Assembly (NCBI RefSeq): GCF_001015195.1
Contig: NZ_LDES01000050.1
Coordinates: 1-45,759, forward strand
Length of the DNA: 45,759 nt
Source of the DNA: Sphingomonas sp. Y57
GTDB taxonomy: Bacteria; Pseudomonadota; Alphaproteobacteria; Sphingomonadales; Sphingomonadaceae
Direction of reading: 5' to 3'
The number at the start of each line of letters is the position of its first letter. Within the stretch, counting starts at the first letter, position 1. This document shows, piece after piece, positions 8,257-15,456 of the stretch. The notes below the pieces were generated by a model. The model searched no databases, was not told the DNA's origin, and saw nothing but the letters and a program-made list of their open reading frames with translations. The translations under genes and the position numbers were made by a program.

Positions 8257-9295
8257 GATGGTCGAGGTCCTGGCGGGAGGGATAGTTGATCGGCTGGCTG
8301 AACATGTCGTCGAACAGGCTGGACAGTTCGGGTTCGGGGCTGTCGAAGCCGAACTGGATGGCGTCGGCGACCTCCACCTCGACGTCGCTCTCGACGGCCG
8401 CAACCTCGCTCGAGGTGACGCCCTCGGCGAGCATCCGATCCCGGAAGAGCATGATCGGATCGCGCGTCGCGCGATGCTGCTCGACCTCGTCCTTCGAGCG
8501 GTAGGGAATCCGCAGCAGCAGCCCGACCTGATGTTCGTCGAAGCGATGAGTCTGCGCTTCGATGAGCGTCGGACCCAGCCCGGTCCGCGCCCGGTCGGCC
8601 GCTTCGCGGGCGGCGGCATGAACGGCGATCACGTCCTGGCCGTCGACGACCACGCCCGGCATGCCGTAGGAATCTGCGCGCCGCGCGATGCTCGTCTGGG
8701 CGTGGCTGGCGGCCAGCGACGTGGTGATCGCATAGCCGTTGTTCTCGCACAGATAGATCACCGGGAGGCGCCAGAGCGACGCCATGTTCAGGGACTCGTG
8801 GAAAACGCCCTGGTTCACCGCGCCGTCGCCAAAGAAGCAGAGCGCCACCTGGCCCGTCCGCATCACCTTCGCCGTCAATGCGCAGCCGGTCGCGATCGGG
8901 ATGCCGCCGCCTACGATGGCGGATTCACCGACGATCCCGACGCTTCCGTCGGCAAGATGCATAGATCCGCCGCGCCCCCCGCAGACGCCGGTCCGCTTGC
9001 CCATCAGTTCGGCCATCAGCGCGCGCAGCCGGGCCCCCTTGCCGATCGGATGCCCATGCGATCGATGGGTACCGGTCATCGGGTCATTATCCTCGACCGC
9101 CATGCAGGCGCCGACGATGGCCGCTTCCTGTCCGATGCTGGCGTGGAAGGATCCGGGGATCTTTCCGGCGATATAAAGACGGGTTCCCTCCTCCTCGAAG
9201 CGGCGGATCCGCAGCATCCGGCGATAGGCCTCGGTCCGCGGCAATCCGTTGGTCGCTGCGGGCGATGGCGAACGTTCGTCATTGTCGATCTGCAT
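8246..9295 (-). CDS. 2-oxo acid dehydrogenase E1 component, alpha subunit
   Basis: A 349-residue thiamine-diphosphate-binding subunit. The TPP motif runs from 'GDGAVNQG' (156-163) to 'CENN' (183-186), and 'SFHASIGQEAA' plus 'CGGRGGSMHLAD' are typical of acetoin/pyruvate dehydrogenase alpha chains. AAGGAG lies about nine bases before the ATG at 9295. It is the first gene of the compact run E1 alpha, E1 beta, lipoyl carrier, E2 core, M24B, S33. The 158-bp gap to the aldehyde dehydrogenase upstream may hold its own promoter, but no copy of the cluster's direct-repeat site is present there. Decarboxylation of a 2-oxo acid made by one of the cluster's aminotransferases would fit. Confidence 0.88.
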   Translation of the reverse strand: MQIDNDERSPSPAATNGLPRTEAYRRMLRIRRFEEEGTRLYIAGKIPGSFHASIGQEAAIVGACMAVEDNDPMTGTHRSHGHPIGKGARLRALMAELMGKRTGVCGGRGGSMHLADGSVGIVGESAIVGGGIPIATGCALTAKVMRTGQVALCFFGDGAVNQGVFHESLNMASLWRLPVIYLCENNGYAITTSLAASHAQTSIARRADSYGMPGVVVDGQDVIAVHAAAREAADRARTGLGPTLIEAQTHRFDEHQVGLLLRIPYRSKDEVEQHRATRDPIMLFRDRMLAEGVTSSEVAAVESDVEVEVADAIQFGFDSPEPELSSLFDDMFSQPINYPSRQDLDHHAE

Positions 9296-9453
9296 TCAGG
9301 TCCGCTCCTTGGGAAAGGCGACAGGGACCGCCCCTGGAGGCGGATCGCGATGTCGGTGGGTCGGCGTCGTGTCGGGACGGTTCGGGGCACTCGCGCCCTT
9401 CGCGCCGGCTCCGGTCGATCGGGGCATGTCCGTCTGGGCCCAGCCATGGGGCA

Positions 9454-10914
9454 TCAGTGGTTGATCCAGATCGTCTGGCGTCGCTGGTAGCTCTGCAGCC
9501 CCGCGAGGCCGCCTTCCGCGCCGAAGCCGGACTGGCGCATCGGCTCGAACGCTGCGGCATGCCCCGCCCCCTCGCCGGCCGGCGCCCGCGCGTTCACGAA
9601 GACCGAGGATCTGATCGCCTTGGCGACGCGAAGCGATCGCGACAAGTCGGTCGACCAGACATAGGCCATCAGCCCGTAGATCGTCGACCGTGCGAGATGG
9701 ACAGCCTCATCCTCCCCATCGAAGGCCATGACGCTCAAGACTGGCCCGAAAATCTCCTGCCGGGCGATGTCCGCATCAGCGGATACCTGCCTGAACAGCG
9801 TCGGTTCGAAGAAATAGCCGCCATGCCGGCTGGAGAGGGGCTGGCCACCCGTCACCAACTTCGCGCCCTGCTGGCTGGCCTCGCTTACAAGGGTTCGAAC
9901 CCGCTCGAACTGCCTCGCGGAGGAGAGCGGACCGAAGCTCGTCCGCGGGTCGCCGGCGTCGCCGATCACGACGTCGCGCATGCGCGCGGCGATCCGGCCG
10001 CAAAGCTCGGCTTCGATGCTGCGGGCGACGATCAGCCGCGTTCCGGCGCTGCAGACCTGCCCCTGATTGGTGAGAATACCGTCGGCGATCGCCGTCGCCA
10101 TGGCCTCGATGTCGCCGCTATCGTCGAAAACGACATGCGGCGATTTGCCGCCGCACTCAAGCATGACCGGCTTAAGGTTGGATCGGCCGGCATATTGCAT
10201 CAGCCGCTTGCCCACCGCCGTCGATCCGGTGAAGGTCAGCATGTCGACATCCTGGTGAAGCGCGAGCGCCTCACCAGCCTTCGCGCCCGAGCCTGGGACG
10301 AGGTTCAGCACGCCCGGCGGGAGCCCCGCCTCCAGCGCGAGCAGGGCGATGCGCATCGCCGATCGGCTGGCAAGTTCGGAAGGCTTCAGCACGACGCAAT
10401 TTCCGGCGGCCAGGGCGGGCGCTAGCTTGCGGACCGCATTCATCGTGGGGAAATTCCATGGCGTGATCGCACCGACGACCCCAACGGGTACGCCTTGCCG
10501 CAGCACCAGGCTTTCCGCGTCGCTCGCGAACACCTCTCCGCCGGTCTTGTCGATCGCTTCTGCGTAGAAATGCAGGACGGCGGCCGCGCTGGCGGCGTTC
10601 GATCTGCGCAGGCCGACGGGCTTGCCCATATCGCGCGCATCGAGCCGATCCAGCTCGGACGCCTCGGCGGACAGCAGATCGCCCAATTTGTGGAGCACGC
10701 GCCGACGCTCGCTCGGCGGGGCCTTTGCCCAGCTGCCCTTCTCGAAGACGCGGCGCGCCGATTGTACGGCGCGATCGATCTCCTCGTTCGAACTGTCCGG
10801 CAGCCGATAGGCCTCGGTCGCGAACGACGGGTCGATTACCGGAATAGCGGCAGGGGTGACGCTGTCGAGGCGGACGCCATCGATGAAGAGCCCGACCGGC
10901 GCATCGACCGTCAT
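9454..10914 (-). CDS. Aldehyde dehydrogenase (NAD(P)-dependent), cluster 1
   Basis: About 486 residues. Catalytic Cys288 ('NQGQVCSAG'), general base Glu253 ('LECGGKSP') and Asn154 ('TPWNFP') are present, so it should be active in oxidising an aldehyde to an acid. It closely resembles the second aldehyde dehydrogenase at 30046, including the C-terminal 'GAGHAA.FEP.RQSG' and final 'WINH'. This is the gamma-aminobutyraldehyde/betaine-aldehyde-like branch. ATG 10914 was chosen because it gives the usual family length; ATGs at 10965 and 10998 are also in frame and no start has a clear ribosome site. A direct-repeat operator copy lies at 11053-11068. Confidence 0.85.
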   Translation of the reverse strand: MTVDAPVGLFIDGVRLDSVTPAAIPVIDPSFATEAYRLPDSSNEEIDRAVQSARRVFEKGSWAKAPPSERRRVLHKLGDLLSAEASELDRLDARDMGKPVGLRRSNAASAAAVLHFYAEAIDKTGGEVFASDAESLVLRQGVPVGVVGAITPWNFPTMNAVRKLAPALAAGNCVVLKPSELASRSAMRIALLALEAGLPPGVLNLVPGSGAKAGEALALHQDVDMLTFTGSTAVGKRLMQYAGRSNLKPVMLECGGKSPHVVFDDSGDIEAMATAIADGILTNQGQVCSAGTRLIVARSIEAELCGRIAARMRDVVIGDAGDPRTSFGPLSSARQFERVRTLVSEASQQGAKLVTGGQPLSSRHGGYFFEPTLFRQVSADADIARQEIFGPVLSVMAFDGEDEAVHLARSTIYGLMAYVWSTDLSRSLRVAKAIRSSVFVNARAPAGEGAGHAAAFEPMRQSGFGAEGGLAGLQSYQRRQTIWINH

Positions 10915-11052
10915 CGGACGAGCAACCCGCCGCCGGCATCTCGCATGTTCAAGACATTCCTCCATCGCCCGGTATCGGCCGCCCGTCCCGGCCGGCATGG
11001 ATGGTTTTGCGGGATGGCGCGCCGAGCGGAACGCAGAAAAGGCGTCCGCTCT

Positions 11053-11068
11053 GGGTAAAAATGGGAAA
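11053..11068 (-). promoter_or_regulatory. Direct-repeat operator candidate, copy 1 (aldehyde dehydrogenase)
   Basis: Read in the gene's direction this is TTTCCC-ATTT-TTACCC, two hexamers spaced exactly one helical turn (10 bp) apart. It lies about 140-155 bp upstream of the aldehyde dehydrogenase ATG at 10914 (55-70 bp if the start is 10998). Three further copies with the same spacing and orientation relative to their genes occur at 12152, 12218 and 20700. Confidence 0.6.
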
Positions 11069-11154
11069 TTGCGCGGCGAAGGCGGAAAGGCGCGGAACGA
11101 GCTTCGTCAGGCGGTCCGGCTAGCCGGGCGGATGGGCGGTGCTCGGGGAGCCGA

Positions 11155-11604
11155 TCAAAACAGCGATGCGCGGTTCAGAAGGGCTCCGATCCGGACGATC
11201 TCGAGCCCCGCCTCGCGGGCGCAATCCTCCATCTCCGCTTCGGCCTGGCTGCCCAGCGCCACCGCATCGAGCATCTGGTTGGTCGTGGCGTCATTGAGCT
11301 GCGAAGTGGGAAAACAGCAGATACGGGAGACGCGACGGACGACGAGCGAGCGCACGAGGTGATCCGGGGTCCGGAATGGATCGTTGGCGAGGACGCAGGC
11401 ATGGAGAGCGAGCGGCCAGTCCGCGGCAGCGGCCAGTTCGTCGAGCAGCAGCTGGTTGGCGTCGTGGATCGGCAGCAGCGCGAGATCGAGCGCATGCTCC
11501 GCCGGAAGGCCCGCGATAGCCGGAAACAGGATGTCGATGCCGTCCTTGCCGCCTTTCGCCGCGGCGAAGGCGGCAAGGCTCCCGAAGATGCGCAGCTTGC
11601 TCAT
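11155..11604 (-). CDS. Half-length TIM-barrel protein related to the sensor domain of the cluster regulator
   Basis: A 149-residue protein. Residues about 43-140 align by eye with residues 54-154 of the regulator at 13687: 'LLPIHDANQLLLD' against 'ILPVRDSNRLVMD', a shared '..DP' and then 'FPTS', with conserved acidic residues in the next helix. This is the PF09370 family (TIM-barrel signal transduction/PEP-hydrolase-like). Full proteins are about 270 residues, so this one covers roughly half a barrel. It overlaps the VOC gene by ATGA and is co-transcribed with it. The function is unknown; it could be a ligand-binding partner, or an enzyme completed by oligomerisation. Confidence 0.65.
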   Translation of the reverse strand: MSKLRIFGSLAAFAAAKGGKDGIDILFPAIAGLPAEHALDLALLPIHDANQLLLDELAAAADWPLALHACVLANDPFRTPDHLVRSLVVRRVSRICCFPTSQLNDATTNQMLDAVALGSQAEAEMEDCAREAGLEIVRIGALLNRASLF

Positions 11605-12059
11605 GAATCGCTTGGCGCCTTGCCCTTCGGAACGGCCGTGACGATCTCGAAGATATTGCCGTCGGGGTCCCGGCCATAGGTCGCTCTGCCGGATTTGGAC
11701 TGGGCGGGCCGGCAATGGAACTCGATGCCGCGGGCGGCCAGCCGGGCATGGAGCGCATCGGCGTCATCCACCTCGAAGCAGAGATGGGTGAGGCCGATGC
11801 GGGCGGGCGTGGGACGCTGCTGATCGGCAAGCGGCCGCGGATGGGCGAACTCGAACAGCTCGAGCTTGAAACCGCACGAGGGAAGCTCGAGCAGCGCCAC
11901 CTCCCCCCGAGCCCCGTCGAGGCCCAATATGGCGTCATAGTCGGGCGGATCGAAAGAAACTCGCAAGATCAGGACGAACCCGAGATGCCCTTCGTAGAAT
12001 TGGATCGACCGGTCGAGATCACCGACGCACATTCCCAGATGCTGGACCGATCTGATCAT
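11601..12059 (-). CDS. VOC (glyoxalase/bleomycin-resistance/dioxygenase fold) protein
   Basis: A 152-residue protein with two vicinal-oxygen-chelate modules: 'VQHLGMCVGDLDRSIQFYEG' opens the first and 'GLTHLCFEVDDADALHARLA' the second. It ends with the family-typical 'ATYGRDPDGNIFEIV'. His in 'VQHLGM', His in 'GLTHLCF' and Glu in 'NIFEIV' occupy the usual metal-ligand positions. The family includes glyoxalase I, methylmalonyl-CoA epimerase and extradiol dioxygenases; a lyase or epimerase on a catabolic intermediate is plausible. The start at 12059 follows GGTGGA by about nine bases. It is the first gene of a two-gene unit with the half TIM-barrel gene. Confidence 0.85.
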   Translation of the reverse strand: MIRSVQHLGMCVGDLDRSIQFYEGHLGFVLILRVSFDPPDYDAILGLDGARGEVALLELPSCGFKLELFEFAHPRPLADQQRPTPARIGLTHLCFEVDDADALHARLAARGIEFHCRPAQSKSGRATYGRDPDGNIFEIVTAVPKGKAPSDS

Positions 12060-12151
12060 CTCAATATATCCACCAGGCCATCCTCGGATGCGCTCGACGG
12101 CGAAGCATATAGCAAAACAGGCATTGGTGATCTGACGATCTCGTCGGGGAT

Positions 12152-12167
12152 GGGTAAAATCGGGTAG
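12152..12167 (-). promoter_or_regulatory. Direct-repeat operator candidate, copy 2 (VOC gene)
   Basis: In the gene's direction this reads CTACCC-GATT-TTACCC, 93-108 bp upstream of the VOC start. The first hexamer differs from the other copies by one base. Confidence 0.55.
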
Positions 12168-12217
12168 TACGCGTGGGTCGCCACGGCGCATCGTCGCTCG
12201 TCGAAATCGTCGGATGA

Positions 12218-12233
12218 TTTCCCAAAATTACCC
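12218..12233 (+). promoter_or_regulatory. Direct-repeat operator candidate, copy 3 (DegT aminotransferase)
   Basis: On the plus strand this reads TTTCCC-AAAA-TTACCC, 109-124 bp upstream of the DegT-type aminotransferase ATG. It shares both hexamers and the spacing with copy 1. It shares the divergent intergenic region with copy 2, about 66 bp away and on the opposite strand, each copy pointing to its own gene. Confidence 0.6.
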
Positions 12234-12341
12234 ATTCCATCACAGCTTGGAGCTTCTTCGCCCGCAGAGCCCGCATTAGTCTGGCCCTTTCTCCAAGCGG
12301 GCATTTATGGTGCGCACTCGCCATTGGAAACAGGGGCAGAC

Positions 12342-13559
12342 ATGACGGATATTGCGGTGTTTGGCGGCAAGCCGATTTTCGATAAGCCTCTCAACTGGTT
12401 CGACATCTGGCCGCCGGTGACGCAGAATGGCGAGAAGGCGCTGCTCGATCTCTATCGATCACGGCAATGGTCCGCCTTCTTCCCGCATGAACGGGTTTTC
12501 GCCGAGCAGTTCGCCCGCCATCACCAGTCGAAGCATGGCGTCTTCATGGCAAACGGCACGGTGACGTTGCAATGCGCGCTGAAGGCTCTCGATGTTGGCC
12601 CAGGTGATGAGGTAATTGTGCCGGCGCTCACCTGGTGCGCGACCGCCACCGCGGTCCATTATCTCGGGGCGACGCCGGTGTTCGTCGACATCGATGCCGA
12701 AAGCCTGTGCCTCGATCCGGCGCTGGTAGAGGCGGCGATCACGCCGAGGACCAGAGCGATTATCCCCGTCCATCTCTACGGCGCGATGGCGGACATGCCC
12801 GCCCTGCTCGCCATTGCCCGCCGGCATGATCTCCGCATCGTGGAGGATTGCGCGCATATGCATGGCGGTCTCCTCGACGGAAGGAGCGCCGGCAGCATGG
12901 GCGATGTCGGCTCGTTCAGCTTCCAGCATTCGAAGACGATGGCGAGCGCCGAAGGCGGGATATGCATCACCAATGACGATGCGATCGCCGAACGCATCTT
13001 CAGGCTGAGTCACATCGGCTACGGGCCGAACCAGCAGCAGGGAGCCGCCACCGAGGCGCCTCCCCCCGGCATGGTCTGCTACCCGTTCCGCGCGACCGCC
13101 TTCCAAGCCCTGATCCTTCAGGACCAATTGACGACGTTGAACGATCGGCTGGTTCGATATGGGCAGGCGGTGGAATATCTCGAGGAGCGGCTATCGAGGA
13201 CGACGGCTGTCCGCTTCCAGAAGCGTGCCGCGAACACCGATCGGCAAGGTTATTTCGGCTGGGCGATGATCTTCGACCATCCGGACTATCGAGCGATATC
13301 GATGCCGCGCATCAAGGAGGCGCTGGTGGCGGAAGGCGTAACCGTCCTTCCGACCTGGGGCCCGGTGTACGACTATATCCTGTTCAATCTGCCTCGGGAG
13401 CTCTACCGGATTCCCGCGCCCTGCGATGTGGCGCATGGGGTTTCGCCCCGCATGCTTTGGCTCATTCATCCCTATCTGGGCCTGGCGGCAGAGGAGATCG
13501 AGAAGATCGCGGAAGCCATCGAAAGGGTGTGCGGCCAGATCCATCGCCTCGTCGGCTGA
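12342..13559 (+). CDS. DegT/DnrJ/EryC1/StrS family PLP aminotransferase
   Basis: A 405-residue PLP enzyme of the sugar/cyclitol aminotransferase family. 'VPALTWCATATAVHYLGATP' and 'IVEDCAHMHGGLLDGRSAG' are family hallmarks. The PLP-binding lysine is Lys198 in 'FSFQHSKTMASAEGG'. An AGGGGC ribosome site six bases before ATG 12342 supports this start over the in-frame TTG at 12324. Such enzymes usually transfer an amino group to or from a keto-sugar or cyclitol, which is uncommon in a catabolic operon. Here it may deaminate an amino-cyclitol or amino-sugar-like part of the substrate. It diverges from the VOC gene and lies just upstream of the regulator. Confidence 0.87.
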   Translation: MTDIAVFGGKPIFDKPLNWFDIWPPVTQNGEKALLDLYRSRQWSAFFPHERVFAEQFARHHQSKHGVFMANGTVTLQCALKALDVGPGDEVIVPALTWCATATAVHYLGATPVFVDIDAESLCLDPALVEAAITPRTRAIIPVHLYGAMADMPALLAIARRHDLRIVEDCAHMHGGLLDGRSAGSMGDVGSFSFQHSKTMASAEGGICITNDDAIAERIFRLSHIGYGPNQQQGAATEAPPPGMVCYPFRATAFQALILQDQLTTLNDRLVRYGQAVEYLEERLSRTTAVRFQKRAANTDRQGYFGWAMIFDHPDYRAISMPRIKEALVAEGVTVLPTWGPVYDYILFNLPRELYRIPAPCDVAHGVSPRMLWLIHPYLGLAAEEIEKIAEAIERVCGQIHRLVG

Positions 13560-13643
13560 GCCGCCGCTTCCTTCATCGGGCCGCCCATCCGGCGTGCGCG
13601 ACGATGCCCCCGGAGGCGTGGCGCTGGTGTATGAATGTCGGAC

Positions 13644-13655
13644 CAACTATAGTTG
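13644..13655. promoter_or_regulatory. 12-bp palindrome upstream of the regulator gene
   Basis: CAACTATAGTTG is a perfect palindrome 31 bp before the regulator ATG at 13687. Fis-type helix-turn-helix proteins usually bind short palindromes, so this could be an autoregulatory site; alternatively its centre could be part of a -10 element. No second copy was noticed. Confidence 0.35.
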
Positions 13656-13686
13656 AGGCCGGGAAGCTCGACGGAGAAGGCGCGGC

Positions 13687-15456
13687 ATGCGGGGTCTGAT
13701 CGAAGGTCATCCATCCCGACTCCTGATCGGCGCCGCCGTCGGCACGGGATTGGCCGCTCGGGGGGCGGTGCGCGGGGGGTGCGACTTTCTGCTGGCGCTG
13801 AACGTCGCTAAGCTGCGGAGCATGGGCGGCACTTCGGCGGCGTCGATCCTGCCGGTGCGCGACAGCAATCGCCTCGTGATGGATTTCGGCTGTTCGGAGA
13901 TATTGCCCGCCCGCCGCGACAAGCCCGTCTTCTTCGGAGCCTGCTGCTTCGATCCGCGGCTGCCCCTCGAAAAACTGGTCGACGACATCGCGCAGGCGGG
14001 CTTTCAGGGCGTCGTCAATTTCCCCACCAGCGTATCCTATGCCCCGGCGGTCGGCGCGCGGCTGCAGGCGGCCGGCGTCGGTTTCGAGCGCGAAGTCGAA
14101 TTGCTCCGCCGGTCAGCGGAGGCCGGCCTGCAGACGCTGGCCTATGCCGGTAATCCCGCCGAGGCGATGCGGATGGCGGAAATCGGCGTGGATATGATCA
14201 ACCTCAGCCTTGGCTGGTACACGCGAGGCTTTCACAATCTCGCGCCCGCGGTGGATACGCTGGAAGCCGCCGAACTGGCGAGGGCGGCCTTTCGCGAAAT
14301 CCGCAAGCAGCGGCCATCGATCGTCTGCCTCGTCGAAGGCGGCCCGATCGTGAATCCCGCGGATATGTTCGCGATTTGTCAGGCATCGCGCTCAGACGGC
14401 TATATCGGCGGATCGGCTGTCGACAGCGCCCCGCACGAGGCCGCCGTCGAGGATGCCGTGGCCGCCTTCAAAACCTTCTCCGCGCTTCGCGGCCCGGATC
14501 ATGATCCGTCGCGCGCCTTCCTGCTGCGCCGCACCGATGCCGCCCTGATCGGCTGGTCGAAGCCGATCGTCGAGGCGCGCGCCAAGCTGCGGCGGTTCGC
14601 GCGATCGCCGGGGCCGGTGCTGTTGCGGGGACCGGTGGGCGCCGGCAAGGAACTGGTGGCCCGCACCCTGGCGATGGAGGCCGGCTGCAAGACGTTCACC
14701 TGCGTGCCGAACGACGGTCGCATGGAGGAAAGCCTGTTCGGCGTCATCCCCGGACCGACCGATCGCCACGTGTCGACCCGCATGGGCCTTCTCGAACAGG
14801 ACGGTTCGACCGCGCTCTACATCGAGAATCTCGCGCAGGTCCCGCCGTCGCTTCAGCAGAGGCTGCTCTCGGCGATCGAGACGGGGAAGATGTTCCGATT
14901 CGGCGACAGCCAGCATCGGGATTGCTCCGCGCGGCTCATCCTCGCGCTCGACGGGCCGGCGGAGGAGACGCCTCCCCCCTCGCTATACCCGCCGCTTCTG
15001 CAGCATCTGGCGACGCGGGTGATCCCGCTGCCCGCCCTGCTCGAGCGGATGGAGGACCTTCCCTTGCTCGTCCGGCACTTTCTCGAACAGCTTTCGCGGG
15101 GCCGGGAGCCGATCAAGGTCGGCCGAAGCCTGTTCAAGCCGCTGATGTCCTACAGCTGGCCGGGCAATATCCGCGAGCTTCGATCAGTCATCGAGCAGGC
15201 GGTCGCCAGCGCGAACGGGCATCCTCTGGAGCCCGATCACCTGCCCCCCTTCCGTCCGCGCAGGGTCAGCGCGGGCGACGAGCGCGAATGGATATTGGGG
15301 GCCCTGAAGCGGCATCGTTTTCGGCGATCCGAAACCGCTCAGTTCCTGGGGATTTCGCGGAAGACCCTGTTCAACAAGATGAAGGCCTATGGCATCGCCA
15401 AGGCCAGCGATCGCGCGAAAAGCGCCGAAGGTTCGCCGGATATGCCCCGGGGCTAG
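13687..15456 (+). CDS. Transcriptional regulator: TIM-barrel sensor, degenerate sigma-54-type AAA+ domain, Fis HTH
   Basis: A 589-residue protein with three parts. Residues 10-270 form a PF09370 TIM-barrel sensor ('LLALNVAKLRSMGG', 'ILPVRDSNRLVMDF', 'VNFPTS', 'GGSAVDSAPHE'). Residues 285-500 form an AAA+ enhancer-binding module with Walker A 'GPVGAGKE' (315-322) and 'SYSWPGNIRELRSVIEQAV'. Residues 530-570 form a Fis-type HTH ('RRSETAQFLGISRKTLFNKM'). The GAFTGA loop that contacts sigma-54 is absent ('SLFGVIPGPTDRHVS', 349-363), and Walker B is altered ('ALYIEN' instead of 'LFLDEI'). It therefore probably does not act as a normal sigma-54 activator. GGAGAAGG precedes the ATG. Its stop overlaps the convergent aminotransferase stop on CTAG. 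Confidence 0.85.
   Translation: MRGLIEGHPSRLLIGAAVGTGLAARGAVRGGCDFLLALNVAKLRSMGGTSAASILPVRDSNRLVMDFGCSEILPARRDKPVFFGACCFDPRLPLEKLVDDIAQAGFQGVVNFPTSVSYAPAVGARLQAAGVGFEREVELLRRSAEAGLQTLAYAGNPAEAMRMAEIGVDMINLSLGWYTRGFHNLAPAVDTLEAAELARAAFREIRKQRPSIVCLVEGGPIVNPADMFAICQASRSDGYIGGSAVDSAPHEAAVEDAVAAFKTFSALRGPDHDPSRAFLLRRTDAALIGWSKPIVEARAKLRRFARSPGPVLLRGPVGAGKELVARTLAMEAGCKTFTCVPNDGRMEESLFGVIPGPTDRHVSTRMGLLEQDGSTALYIENLAQVPPSLQQRLLSAIETGKMFRFGDSQHRDCSARLILALDGPAEETPPPSLYPPLLQHLATRVIPLPALLERMEDLPLLVRHFLEQLSRGREPIKVGRSLFKPLMSYSWPGNIRELRSVIEQAVASANGHPLEPDHLPPFRPRRVSAGDEREWILGALKRHRFRRSETAQFLGISRKTLFNKMKAYGIAKASDRAKSAEGSPDMPRG

Noticed and set aside
10966-11154. An open frame on the plus strand across the region upstream of the aldehyde dehydrogenase.
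   Set aside because: There is no family likeness and it covers the intergenic region with operator copy 1. A promoter region fits better.
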